This document shows positions 8,600 through 17,614 of a stretch of DNA of 64,000 nt, piece after piece. Position 1 is the first letter of the stretch; every line of letters starts with the position of its first letter. This stretch comes from Candidatus Eisenbacteria bacterium (lineage in GTDB: Bacteria > Eisenbacteria > RBG-16-71-46 > SZUA-252). Under the pieces are notes generated by a model. That model ran no database searches, was not told where the DNA came from, and worked only from the letters and a program-made list of their open reading frames with translations. The stretch spans positions 27,626 through 91,625 of the forward strand of contig VBOZ01000014.1 in assembly GCA_005893305.1 (NCBI GenBank), given 5' to 3'. The translations under genes were made by a program, and so were the position numbers.

Positions 8600-9375
8600 G
8601 CGCGCTCTTCGTGATCGCCCGGGAGGATCCGATGGACGCGCGGCTCGCGGCCGACGCGGAGCGCCTCGGCTGGAGCGTGCTCCGCCTTCCCCTGCTCGCC
8701 ACGGAACCCGGACCGGACCGCGCCCGATTTCTCGATTGGCTCCAAACGCCGCCGCCGGGCTCCGTGATCGCGTGGACCAGCCGGCGCGCGGCGGAAGCGC
8801 TGGCCGAGATCGCCCTGCCGCGCTTCCGCGAGACCTTGGCGCGGATGGCGCTCTTCGCGGTCGGCGAGGAGAGCGCCGCCGCGATTCGAGAGGCAGGATT
8901 CACCGTCGATTTCCTTTCCAGCGGAGGAGGGGCGGCGGCTCTTGCCGACTGGATCCTGGTTCACCGCGACTCGCTCGGCATCGCGCGGGTCGCATTTCTG
9001 CACGGCGACAAGGCGCTTCCGACCCTGCCCGACGCGCTTCGCGCCGCGAAGCTCGAGATGACGCCGTTCGAGCTCTACCGAACCCGCTTCCTCTCGCCCG
9101 ACGTGCGCGAGCTCACGGCGGCGGTCGAGACCGGCAGGCCGGTCACGCTGGCGTTTTGGAGCCCGTCGGGCATCGTGGCGCTCGAACGGCTGCTCTTGCC
9201 CGATACGCTCGCGATGCTCCACCGGGACGCGGAGGTTCTCTCGCGCGGGGAGACGACCTACCACGCTCTGGTCGACCGGGGATATCAACGGGCCGTGGCC
9301 GTGGTCCCGACACCCGGGGCGTTCGACGCGATCGCGCTCGAGGCCTTACAATCAAGGCAGAGGACCGCCCGATGA
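8596..9375 (+). CDS. hemD: Uroporphyrinogen-III synthase
   Basis: The enzyme cyclises hydroxymethylbilane with inversion of ring D to uroporphyrinogen III. The sequence is poorly conserved across the family. The two-domain alternation is recognisable: VIAWTSRRAAEALAE near residue 55, FAVGEESAAAIREAGF near 85, the second-domain VAFLHGDKALPTLPDALR, and FWSPSGIVALERL. Length is 259 residues from the GTG at 8596. Placement between hemC and hemB, with four-base overlaps on both sides, supports the call. Confidence 0.9.
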   Translation: MSALFVIAREDPMDARLAADAERLGWSVLRLPLLATEPGPDRARFLDWLQTPPPGSVIAWTSRRAAEALAEIALPRFRETLARMALFAVGEESAAAIREAGFTVDFLSSGGGAAALADWILVHRDSLGIARVAFLHGDKALPTLPDALRAAKLEMTPFELYRTRFLSPDVRELTAAVETGRPVTLAFWSPSGIVALERLLLPDTLAMLHRDAEVLSRGETTYHALVDRGYQRAVAVVPTPGAFDAIALEALQSRQRTAR

Positions 9376-10355
9376 CCTATCCCCAGACAAGGCTCCGCCG
9401 GCTCCGCGCCACGCCGGCCCTCCGCGCGCTCGCGCGCGAGACGTCGCTTACCGCGGCCGACCTCGTCCAGCCCCTCTTCGTCTGCCACGGCGAGAAGGTG
9501 CGGCGGCCGGTCGCATCGATGCCGGGACAAGCGCAGCTCTCGGTGGACGAAGCGGCCCGCGAGGCCGAGGCGCTCGCGAAGGCGGGAGTCGGAGGCGTCA
9601 TTCTCTTCGGTCTCCCGGCCACGAAGGATCCGGAAGGACGCGAGGCGTACGACGAAAAGGGCATCATCCCGAAGGCGCTTCGAGCGCTCCGGGAGGCGGC
9701 GCCCGATCTGCTTCTCTGGGCCGATGTCTGCCTCTGCGAATACACCGACCACGGCCACTGCGGAATCCTGAACGGGGATCAGGTCGACAACGACCGGACC
9801 CTTCCGCTCCTCGCCCGCGCGTCGGTCGCGTACGCCGCGGCCGGCGCCGATTTGATCGCGCCGAGCGATATGATGGACGGGCGAGTCGGCGCGATCCGCC
9901 GCGCGCTGGACGAGGCGGGCCATGCCGGGACCCCGATCGTCGCCTACTCGGCCAAGTACGCGAGCGCCTTCTATGGTCCCTTCCGCGAGGCGGCGGAGTC
10001 GGCGCCGAAATTCGGCAACCGCTGCGGCTACCAGATGGACCCGGCCAACTCGGACGAGGCGCTGCGCGAGGTGGCGCTCGATCTCGAGGAGGGGGCCGAC
10101 ATGGTCATGGTGAAGCCGGCGCTTCCCTACCTCGACGTGATCCGGCGCGTGAAGGACCGTTTCGGCGTCCCGGTCGCCGCGTACAGCGTCTCGGGCGAGT
10201 TCGCGATGATCCGGGCGGCCGCGGAGAACGGCTGGCTCGACGGCGAGCGGGCGGCCCTGGAGACCCTGACCTCGATCCGCCGCGCCGGAGCCGACGTGAT
10301 CCTTACCTACTTCGCGAAGGAGATCGCCCCGGTCCTGGGAAGGGTGGAAGCATGA
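9372..10355 (+). CDS. hemB: Delta-aminolevulinic acid dehydratase (porphobilinogen synthase)
   Basis: The enzyme condenses two 5-aminolevulinates to porphobilinogen. The protein (327 residues) shows the zinc-site cysteines in DVCLCEYTDHGHCGIL, so it is of the zinc-dependent type and not the Asp-rich magnesium type. The two Schiff-base lysines appear in AYSAKYASAFYGPF and MVMVKPALPYLD. ATG 9372 overlaps the hemD stop and the stop overlaps the hemL ATG (both ATGA). Confidence 0.96.
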   Translation: MTYPQTRLRRLRATPALRALARETSLTAADLVQPLFVCHGEKVRRPVASMPGQAQLSVDEAAREAEALAKAGVGGVILFGLPATKDPEGREAYDEKGIIPKALRALREAAPDLLLWADVCLCEYTDHGHCGILNGDQVDNDRTLPLLARASVAYAAAGADLIAPSDMMDGRVGAIRRALDEAGHAGTPIVAYSAKYASAFYGPFREAAESAPKFGNRCGYQMDPANSDEALREVALDLEEGADMVMVKPALPYLDVIRRVKDRFGVPVAAYSVSGEFAMIRAAAENGWLDGERAALETLTSIRRAGADVILTYFAKEIAPVLGRVEA

Positions 10356-11656
10356 AGGAGGCGCGCGTCCTTCCCAAGACCTCGGAAAGCGAGTCGCTCC
10401 ACCGCCGCGCGCTGGGCCTCTTCCCCGGCGGGGTCAACTCGCCGGTCCGCGCCTTCCAGGGCGTGGGCGGGACGCCGCGGGTGATGGTCTCCGCGCGCGG
10501 CGCCGTCATGCGGGACGCGGACGGCAACCAGCTGCTCGACTACGTGCTCGGATGGGGACCGTTACTCCTGGGGCACGCGCACGCCGACGTCGTCAAGGCG
10601 GTGGAGCGGCAAGCCCGCGAGGGAACGCTCTACGGGGCGACGACGCCCCTCGAGATCGAGCTTGCCGACCGCGTGCAGCGCTTCTATCCGGCGGCGGAAC
10701 GGCTCCGGTTCGTTTCTTCCGGAACCGAGGCCGCCATGAGCGCGCTCCGCCTGGCGCGCGCCGCAACGAAGCGAAACGTCTTCGTCAAGCTCGACGGCTG
10801 CTATCACGGCCACGCCGATCCGTTCCTGATCCGCGCGGGATCGGGCCTCGCAACCCTGGGAACGCCCGATTCGCCCGGCGTTCCGGAATCGACCGCCTCC
10901 GACGTCCGCGTCGGCACGTTCAACGATCTCGCTTCGATCCAAACCCACTTCGACCGCGAAGGCGATTCGATCGCGGCGGTCATCGTGGAGCCGGTGGTCG
11001 GAAACCACGGCGTGATCCCGCCCGCGGCCGATTTCCTTCCCGGCCTTCGCGCGCTCTGCGACCGCCACGGCTCGATCCTGATCTTCGACGAGGTGATGTG
11101 CGGCTTTCGCGCGGCGCGGGGCGGCGCCGCGGAGCTCTACGGCGTGAAGCCGGACCTGGTGGCGCTCGGCAAGGTGATCGGCGGCGGGCTTCCGGCGGCG
11201 GCGTTCGGCGGCCGGAAGGAGCTCATGAAGCTCGTCGCGCCGGAGGGACCCGTCTACCAGGCCGGTACCTACTCGGGGAACCCGATCGCGATGGCCGCGG
11301 GGAACGCGGCGCTCCAGGTGCTGGAAGCCGATCCTGGAATCTTCCGCCGCGCCGAGGCGCGGACCGGCCTCCTCGCCGCGGGCCTCCGGGAAATCCTCCA
11401 GCGGCGCAAGCTCGCCGGTACCGTGAACTCCGTCGGCTCCATGTGGACCATTTTCTTCGGCGTCGGGCGCGTCGCCTCGATGGCCGCCGTGCGGACGGCC
11501 GACAAGGGACGTTACGCCCGGTTCTTCCACGGCATGCTCGAGCGGGGCATCTATCTGCCGCCGTCGGCTTTCGAGAGCGCGTTCCTCTCCGACGCCCACA
11601 CCGACGACGATATCGACCGCACGCTGGAAGCGGCGGACGAGGCCATGGAGGGACTC
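10352..11656 (+). CDS. hemL: Glutamate-1-semialdehyde 2,1-aminomutase, without its own stop codon
   Basis: This PLP enzyme converts glutamate-1-semialdehyde to 5-aminolevulinate. Landmarks are LFPGGVNSPVRAF near the start, RFVSSGTEAAMSALRLAR, ILIFDEVMCGFR, and the PLP lysine in VALGKVIGGGLP. The family-like C terminus ends at about 11656 (AHTDDDIDRTLEAADEAMEGL). No stop follows: the frame stays open, out of phase with hemE, until the hemN stop at 14071. The end given here is therefore where homology stops, not a stop codon. One base less within 11647-11652 would join this frame to hemE. A base-call error, a real HemL-HemE fusion or frameshifting are all possible. Confidence 0.88.
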
Positions 11657-11708
11657 GTTCCTCCGAGCGTGCCGCAGCGAGACGCTCACCGAGGCTCCGA
11701 TCTGGATC

Positions 11709-12683
11709 ATGCGCCAGGCCGGGCGATACCTCCCCGAGTACCGGGCGGTCCGCGAAAAGCATTCGTTCCTCGACGTCTGCCGCACTCCGGAGATATGCGC
11801 CGAGGTGACCGCGCAGCCGATCGAGCGCTTCGGCTTCGACGCGGCGATCATCTTCCAGGACATCCTCGTTCCCCTGATCGGCATGGGCGTCCCGATCGAG
11901 TTCGATCCGGGCCCGCGCCTGGGCCTTCAGATCCAAAATCGCGAGGACGTAGCGCGGCTCAAGTGGGAGGGCGCCGCCGCGGGCACGCCCCACATCAAGA
12001 AGGTGATCCGGGCCGCGCGCGAGCGTCTACAGGGACGGGTGCCGGTGATCGGCTTCGCCGGCGCTCCGTTCACGATGGCGGCCTATCTCATCGACGGTGG
12101 AGGCTCGCGCGATCTCGCCCGCACGCGCAGTTTCCTCGCCCACGATCCGGAGGGATTCGCGCGACTCTTAGAGATCCTCTCGAACGCGACCGTCGATTAC
12201 CTGCGCGCGCAGATCGAGGCCGGGGTCGGCGCCGTCATGCTCTTCGATACCCAGGCCGGCTGGCTCCCTCCCCCCGAGTTCGCGCGCACAGCTGTGGCCG
12301 CCGCCGACCGCGTGATCCGCGCGCTTCCGAGGGAGACCCCTTCGATCTACTTCGCGCCCGCCCCTTCGGTGGGCCAGCTCGAGGCGCTCCGCCCCATCAC
12401 GGCGGACGTGGTCGGGCTCGACTACCGCGTATCGCTGGCGCACGCGCGGGCGATTCTCGGAAACTCGCAGGCCGTCCAGGGAAACCTGGATCCGGCCGTG
12501 CTCCTGGGACCGGGCGAGGAGATCGTGGTCCAGGCCGAGGCGATCCTGCGCGAGAACGGCGGCCGCCCCGGCTTCATCTTCAACCTGGGCCACGGCATCT
12601 TCCCGGACACGCCGGTCGAGAACGTGAAGCTCCTGGTCGACACGGTGAAGCGCTACCGGTCGCCGGTCGGAGGCGTCGGGTGA
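11709..12683 (+). CDS. hemE: Uroporphyrinogen decarboxylase, 5' end abnormal
   Basis: The enzyme decarboxylates uroporphyrinogen III to coproporphyrinogen III. The active-site segment MRQAGRYLPEYR starts at the ATG at 11709. Landmarks include IIFQDILVPLIGMGVPIEF, GFAGAPFTMAAYLIDG, DTQAGWL and FNLGHGIFP. Recognisable HemE sequence extends upstream in the same frame to about 11652 (DSFLRACRSETLTEAP), but that stretch has no ATG, GTG or TTG. The natural start is probably the ATG at 11645, displaced by one extra base. Used as it stands, the 11709 start lacks about 20 N-terminal residues. The stop overlaps the hemN GTG. Confidence 0.9.
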   Translation: MRQAGRYLPEYRAVREKHSFLDVCRTPEICAEVTAQPIERFGFDAAIIFQDILVPLIGMGVPIEFDPGPRLGLQIQNREDVARLKWEGAAAGTPHIKKVIRAARERLQGRVPVIGFAGAPFTMAAYLIDGGGSRDLARTRSFLAHDPEGFARLLEILSNATVDYLRAQIEAGVGAVMLFDTQAGWLPPPEFARTAVAAADRVIRALPRETPSIYFAPAPSVGQLEALRPITADVVGLDYRVSLAHARAILGNSQAVQGNLDPAVLLGPGEEIVVQAEAILRENGGRPGFIFNLGHGIFPDTPVENVKLLVDTVKRYRSPVGGVG

Positions 12684-14071
12684 GCCGGTCCTCCGCGCAG
12701 ATCACCGCCGCGCTCCTCGCGAAGTACGATCGCCCTGGGCCGCGCTACACGTCCTATCCGACCGCGATCGAATTTCACGAGGGGTTCACGCCGGAGCGCT
12801 ACCTCGAGAAGCTGGACGAGGCGGCGCGCGCCGCCCAGGAGCCGCTCTCGCTCTACGTGCACCTTCCCTTCTGCCGCGAGCGCTGCACCTTCTGCGGCTG
12901 CAACGTCATCATCACGCAAAAGGCGGGCGTGGCCGACGCCTACCTGGACGACCTGGAGCGCGAGATCGACCTGGTGGGCGCGCGCCTCGGGAAGCGGACC
13001 CGCGTGGTCCAGTACCACTGGGGCGGCGGCACGCCGACCTACCTGACTCTGGATCAGATACGCCGGGTCTGGCGCGCGACGGCCGCGCGATTCACGTTCG
13101 AGCCGAATGCTGAGATCGCGATCGAGGTCGATCCGCGCGTCACGACGCGGGACCAGGCCGACCTGCTCCGCGAGCTCGGGTTCAATCGGATCTCGATGGG
13201 CGTCCAGGACTTCGATCCCGACGTCCAGGAGGCGGTGAATCGCCGTCAGACATTCGAGCAAACGCGGGACCTTCACCTCTACCTCCGTGAGCTCAAGATC
13301 GAGTCGATCAATTTTGATTTCATCTACGGGCTGCCGCACCAGACGCCCACCACCTTCCGGAAGACGATCGAGCTGGCCCTGGACCTTCGTCCCGACCGGG
13401 TCGCGTGCTACTCGTACGCGTTCGTGCCGTGGATCAAGGCGCACCAGAAGGCGATCCACCTCGAGGATCTCCCGCCGCGCGAGGTCAAGCTGGAGCTCTT
13501 TGGGATCGCGCACGAGCTATTTGTCGGGGCCGGCTACCAGCAGATCGGCATGGACCATTTCGCGCTCGCGACGGATTCCTTGGCCGTCGCCGCGAGGGAT
13601 CGCACGCTCTTCCGGAATTTCATGGGCTACACAACCCACCCCGCGTCGGACACCGTCGGCTTCGGCCTCTCCGCGATCGGCGACCTCGGGGGCGCGTTCT
13701 CGCAGAACACGAAGAAGCTGAACCGCTACAGGGACGCGCTCGACCAAGGCCGCCCGCCGATCGAGCGGGGCTTCGAGCGGAGCCGGGACGACGAGATACG
13801 CCGAGGCGTGATCCAGAGCCTCATGTGCAATTTCCATCTCGACATCCCGGCGGTCGAGCGGGCGCACGGGATCGATTTCGCCGCCTATTTCGCCGACTCG
13901 CTCCGGGCGCTCGACGAGGGACCTGCCGCGAACGGGTTCGTCGTCCGCACGCCCTCGGCCATCGAGGTCACGGAGCCGGGGCGGCTCTTCGTGCGGAACG
14001 TCTGCATGGAATTCGACGCGTATCTGAAAGGGCGGGAGGGCGAGAAGCCCATCTTCTCGCGCACCGTCTGA
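12680..14071 (+). CDS. hemN: Oxygen-independent coproporphyrinogen III oxidase (radical SAM)
   Basis: The enzyme oxidatively decarboxylates coproporphyrinogen III without oxygen. The N-terminal KYDRPGPRYTSYPTA is characteristic of true HemN, and the radical-SAM CX3CX2C motif is in FCRERCTFCGCNVI. HWGGGTPTYL (SAM-binding glycine motif) and the HemN C-terminal domain (MCNFHLDI) follow. Length is 463 residues from GTG 12680, which overlaps the hemE stop as GTGA. Presence of HemN and no HemF here fits low-oxygen or facultative growth. Confidence 0.95.
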   Translation: MSRSSAQITAALLAKYDRPGPRYTSYPTAIEFHEGFTPERYLEKLDEAARAAQEPLSLYVHLPFCRERCTFCGCNVIITQKAGVADAYLDDLEREIDLVGARLGKRTRVVQYHWGGGTPTYLTLDQIRRVWRATAARFTFEPNAEIAIEVDPRVTTRDQADLLRELGFNRISMGVQDFDPDVQEAVNRRQTFEQTRDLHLYLRELKIESINFDFIYGLPHQTPTTFRKTIELALDLRPDRVACYSYAFVPWIKAHQKAIHLEDLPPREVKLELFGIAHELFVGAGYQQIGMDHFALATDSLAVAARDRTLFRNFMGYTTHPASDTVGFGLSAIGDLGGAFSQNTKKLNRYRDALDQGRPPIERGFERSRDDEIRRGVIQSLMCNFHLDIPAVERAHGIDFAAYFADSLRALDEGPAANGFVVRTPSAIEVTEPGRLFVRNVCMEFDAYLKGREGEKPIFSRTV

Positions 14072-15027
14072 AAACCGGGATCCTCCTCTTGAACCTGGGC
14101 GGACCCGACCGCCTGGAGTCCGTCCGCCCGTTTCTCCTGCGCCTCTTCAAGGACCGGGAGATCATCCGCCTTCCCGGCGGCCGGATCGGCCAGGCCATCA
14201 TCGGGCGAATGATCGCCTATGGCCGCACCAAAGAGGTCCAGGAGAACTACCGGAAGATCGGGGGCGGCTCCCCGATCGTGGCCTGGAGCACGCTCCAGGG
14301 CCGGGGGCTGGCGGACCGGCTTCGGGCGCGCGGGCACGACGTGGAGTACGCGCTCGCGATGCGCTACTGGAACCCTACGACCGACGACGCGCTCCAGGAG
14401 CTGGAGGGGAAGAGGGTCGATCGCCTCCTTGCGCTCACGCTCTACCCGCACTACTCGGTGGCGTCGACCGGCTCGAGCGTGGGCGAGCTCCACCGCGCGA
14501 TGAAGCGGCGCGGGACGAAGCTCCCGCTGGACATCATCGACCGCTGGTACGACCACCCCGGATACGTCGAGGCGCTCGTGCAGCGCACGCGCGCCGCGCT
14601 CGCCGGCTTTCCACGCGGCGCGCGGCCGACGATCCTCGTGAGCGCCCACGGGCTCCCCAAACATTTCATCGACTCCGGCGATCTCTACTGCGATCACATT
14701 GAGGCGACGATGAAGGCGGTGCTGGCGCGCTTTCCGGAGCACCCGCACGTGCTCGCGTACCAGAGCCGCGTCGGCCCCGTTCCCTGGATCGGGCCTAGCA
14801 CCGACCAGGTCATCGACCGGCTCGCCGAGGCCGGGGTGAAGGACGTGCTCGTGATCCCGATCAGCTTCGTGTCGGACCACGTCGAGACGCTCTACGAGGT
14901 GGACCTTCTATACGGCGACCGGGCGCGGGCGCGGGGCATCTCGAATTTCCGCCGCATCGATTCGCTGAACGACTTTCCGCCGTTCCTGGACGCGCTCGCC
15001 GATCTGGTCGAGCCCCGCCTCGCCTGA
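14068..15027 (+). CDS. hemH: Ferrochelatase, probable CTG start
   Basis: The enzyme inserts iron into the porphyrin as the terminal step. The N terminus KTGILLLNLGGPDRLESV, the central TLYPHYSVASTGSSVGE, VSAHGLPKHFIDSGDLY with the catalytic His, and the C-terminal ISFVSDHVETLYEVD are all ferrochelatase signatures. No ATG, GTG or TTG precedes the first strand. The only candidate that keeps LLLNLGGP is CTG at 14068, which overlaps the hemN stop as CTGA, like the other junctions in this operon. A TTG at 14089 would remove the first beta strand. Length is about 319 residues. Confidence 0.9.
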   Translation: MKTGILLLNLGGPDRLESVRPFLLRLFKDREIIRLPGGRIGQAIIGRMIAYGRTKEVQENYRKIGGGSPIVAWSTLQGRGLADRLRARGHDVEYALAMRYWNPTTDDALQELEGKRVDRLLALTLYPHYSVASTGSSVGELHRAMKRRGTKLPLDIIDRWYDHPGYVEALVQRTRAALAGFPRGARPTILVSAHGLPKHFIDSGDLYCDHIEATMKAVLARFPEHPHVLAYQSRVGPVPWIGPSTDQVIDRLAEAGVKDVLVIPISFVSDHVETLYEVDLLYGDRARARGISNFRRIDSLNDFPPFLDALADLVEPRLA

Positions 15028-16415
15028 TGCGGGTCGCCGTCGTCGGGGCCGGGCTCGCGGGCCTCGCCGCCGCCCACTTCCTTCGCCGGGAGGCGGCCCG
15101 ACGCGACATCCGCCTCGACCTCGCCGTCTACGAAGCCTCGGCGCGGGCCGGAGGGCGGATTCGCACGGTCGAGGACCATGGCTATCGGATCGAGTGCGCC
15201 GCGAACGGTGTCCAGGGCGATGACGGCGCGGCGGCCCGGCTGGTGAAGGATCTGGGCCTCGCGGGAGAGCGGGTGAAGGCATCGCCCGGAGCCGCGCGCC
15301 GCTACCTAGCGTGCCGGGGCTCCCTCCATCTTCTTCCGACGTCCCCTCCCGCGCTCCTCTCGTTCGGGGCCATCTCGCCCCGCGCGAGGCTCCGCGTTCT
15401 CGCCGAGCCGATCGTGGCGCGCCGCGTCGCGAGGGAGGAAACCGTGCTGAAATTCGCTTCCCGCCACGTCGGGGAGGAGGCCGCGCGCGCGCTGGCCGGC
15501 GCGGCGGTGCGCGGAATCTTCGCGGGAGACGCGGCCAAGCTCTCGCTCGACTCGGCATTCCCGCTCATGCGAGAGATGGAACGGAAGCACCGCTCCCTTT
15601 TCCTCGCAATGTCGCACGCGAAGAAGCAGTTGGGCGGGCGGGGGCTCTGGAGCCTTCGGGCCGGAATGGGGGGTCTTGTCCGGGCACTCGCGGATTCCAC
15701 TGAAGCGAGGCTCCGCCTGAACGCGCCGGTCCTCTCGATCGAGCGGACGGACGAGAGCCAGCGCGCAGGGGATAGCCAGTGGACAGGCGAAGGGAAGCCC
15801 CCTGGATGGCGCATCCGCCTCGCGAGCGGGGAGCGGACCGAGGCCGACGCGGTGATCGTCACCACTCCGCCCAAGGCGGCGGCCGCGCTCTTCCGGCAGC
15901 TCGAGCCCGAGATCGCGCGCCGCCTTTCGACGATCGAGTCGGCGGGCGTGGCGGTGGTCGCGCTCGCCTTCCTGCCCCAAGCGTTCCGCTCGAAACCGGA
16001 CGGCTACGGGTTTCTGGTCGCGCCAGGAGAGGATCTCGAGATCCTTGGCGCGGTCTTCGAGTCGAATCTCTTTCCCGAGCGCGCCCCCAAGGGACGGATC
16101 CTCGTGCGGGCGATGATGGGCGGCGTCGACCGGCCCGAGCTTCTCGCCCGAACCGATGCCGAGCTGGTCGCGCTCGCGATGAAAGCCCTCGACCGGACGC
16201 TGGGCCTGGCGATCGGTCCGGAGCGGACGTGGGTGATCCGCCAAGAGGAGAGCATCCCCCAATACGTCCTGGGGCATCGCTCGCTTGTCGGCTCGATCGC
16301 GAGCGGGCTGGACGCGCTCCCCGGCCTGTACGTGACCGGAAACGCGTACCGCGGCGTCTCGGTCGGCTCGGTCATCGAGGACGCCGCGCGGGTCGCGACC
16401 CGCGCGCTCAGCTGA
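15027..16415 (+). CDS. hemY: Protoporphyrinogen/coproporphyrinogen oxidase, HemY type
   Basis: This FAD flavoprotein performs the six-electron oxidation of the porphyrinogen macrocycle. The N-terminal Rossmann motif is VAVVGAGLAGLAAAHFLRR, followed by YEASARAGGRIRTVEDHGY. The C-terminal FAD segment is GLYVTGNAYRGVSVGSVIEDA. At 462 residues it has the HemY-family length. Whether it acts before or after HemH (protoporphyrin or coproporphyrin route) cannot be told; HemN upstream favours the protoporphyrin route. The ATG overlaps the hemH stop by one base (TGATG). It is the last gene of the operon, with a convergent gene four bases on. Confidence 0.92.
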   Translation: MRVAVVGAGLAGLAAAHFLRREAARRDIRLDLAVYEASARAGGRIRTVEDHGYRIECAANGVQGDDGAAARLVKDLGLAGERVKASPGAARRYLACRGSLHLLPTSPPALLSFGAISPRARLRVLAEPIVARRVAREETVLKFASRHVGEEAARALAGAAVRGIFAGDAAKLSLDSAFPLMREMERKHRSLFLAMSHAKKQLGGRGLWSLRAGMGGLVRALADSTEARLRLNAPVLSIERTDESQRAGDSQWTGEGKPPGWRIRLASGERTEADAVIVTTPPKAAAALFRQLEPEIARRLSTIESAGVAVVALAFLPQAFRSKPDGYGFLVAPGEDLEILGAVFESNLFPERAPKGRILVRAMMGGVDRPELLARTDAELVALAMKALDRTLGLAIGPERTWVIRQEESIPQYVLGHRSLVGSIASGLDALPGLYVTGNAYRGVSVGSVIEDAARVATRALS

Positions 16416-16418
16416 CCT

Positions 16419-17240
16419 CTACTTTCTCCCGCCACCCGGAGAGGCGATCACCACCCACGCGCGCATCCTGGCCTTGAGGGGCGAATCGCCGTAAGGGCCG
16501 CGGAGTGCTCCCTCGACCGCGGCGATCACGGTGCCCACCTCGACGCCACCCCGCTCCTGGATGGCGTTCACCACCGGGTTTCCCCGGACGAGCCCGACGG
16601 CGACATGCGCCGCCGATGGCGACCTCGACTCCATCCCGACGCTCTCGATCTGGACGTCGGCGAATCCCGCCTGGCCGAGCATCGACCGGATCAGCGCGGA
16701 ATCGTGGAAGCCAAACGGAATCATGTAAAACTGGGGAGGGTCGACCGGGAAGAATCGGGCGATCACCTCGTGGGCGGTCCGCCCCAGGTCGTTCTCCTCG
16801 ATCTTGTCCCACACGTTGAAGGCGAAGACCCCACCCGGCCGGAGCACCCGCCTCGCCTCCTTCATCGCCGCGAGCTTGTCGGGGACGAACATGACGCCGA
16901 ACTGGCACACGACCGCGTCGAAGGAAGCGTCGGGGAATGGGAGCGCGGACGCGTCGGCCTGGCGCCACTCCAGTCCGGGCGCTGCTCCGACCTTCGAGCG
17001 GGCATAGTCGACCATCGGCTGGTTCAGGTCCGTCGCGACGAGCCGCTTGGGCCTGAGCCCGTCCAGGAGGGCCCGGGTTACGATCCCGGTGCCGCATGCG
17101 ACCTCGAGCACATCCTTCGGGCCGCGCGGCTTCAGCCGGTTCACGAGATCGGCCGCGTACGGCTCGAACAGGACCGCCCCCAGATGCTTGTCGTAGATCT
17201 CGGGGATCAAACCGTCAAAGGTGACGTTCGCTTCCTGCAT
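16419..17240 (-). CDS. Class I SAM-dependent methyltransferase
   Basis: The 273-residue protein has motif I VLEVACGTGIVTRALL near residue 45, motif II-like ADASALPFPDASFDAVVCQF near 95, and ARRVLRPGGVFAFNVWD. These are the features of type-11 (UbiE/COQ5-like) methyltransferases. Three consecutive ATG codons (17246, 17243, 17240) follow AGGAGG at 17253-17248; spacing favours 17240. It follows queD by 11 bases on the same strand and may be co-transcribed with queE-queD. Nothing shows the substrate. Confidence 0.82.
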   Translation of the reverse strand: MQEANVTFDGLIPEIYDKHLGAVLFEPYAADLVNRLKPRGPKDVLEVACGTGIVTRALLDGLRPKRLVATDLNQPMVDYARSKVGAAPGLEWRQADASALPFPDASFDAVVCQFGVMFVPDKLAAMKEARRVLRPGGVFAFNVWDKIEENDLGRTAHEVIARFFPVDPPQFYMIPFGFHDSALIRSMLGQAGFADVQIESVGMESRSPSAAHVAVGLVRGNPVVNAIQERGGVEVGTVIAAVEGALRGPYGDSPLKARMRAWVVIASPGGGRK

Positions 17241-17251
17241 CATCATTCCTC

Positions 17252-17614
17252 CTATTTCCCCTCGTACTCGCAACGCGCCTCGCAGGTCTCGTGGACCGTC
17301 ACCCGGGCGAGTAGCGGGAGCTTTGGCTTCAACCGTTCCCAGATCCAGGCACAGAGGTTCTCGGAGGTCGGGTTCTCCAGGCCCTTGATCTCGTTCAAGT
17401 AGTAGTGGTCGAGCTGAAGCCGCAACGGCTCGATCGAGTCCTTGATGTCGCCGAAGTCGAGCAGCCAGCCGGTCTCGGGATCGACCTCCCCTTCCACCTG
17501 GACCTCGACGCGGAACGAGTGCCCATGGAGCCGGCGACACTTGTGCCCCGCCGGCGCCTTGGGCAGGAGGTGCGCCGCCTCGAACGTAAAATCGCGCGCC
17601 AGCCGGACCCGCAT
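17252..17614 (-). CDS. queD: 6-carboxy-5,6,7,8-tetrahydropterin synthase
   Basis: QueD converts dihydroneopterin triphosphate to carboxytetrahydropterin in the queuosine/7-deazaguanine pathway. The 120-residue protein has zinc-binding histidines in FTFEAAHLL and RRLHGHSFRV, a catalytic cysteine in AGHKCRRLHGH, and ENPTSENLCAWIWERLK. Its ATG overlaps the queE stop by one base. The start at 17614 gives the usual family length; the longer frame to 17683 adds an unrelated extension. Confidence 0.93.
   Translation of the reverse strand: MRVRLARDFTFEAAHLLPKAPAGHKCRRLHGHSFRVEVQVEGEVDPETGWLLDFGDIKDSIEPLRLQLDHYYLNEIKGLENPTSENLCAWIWERLKPKLPLLARVTVHETCEARCEYEGK

Noticed and set aside
10352..14071. A single 1239-codon open frame covering hemL, the hemE region and hemN, as a possible trifunctional protein
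   Set aside because: The middle third is Arg/Gly/Pro-rich out-of-frame translation of hemE, which is intact in another frame. hemN has its own GTG overlapping the hemE stop. Only the hemL-hemE junction is a real anomaly.
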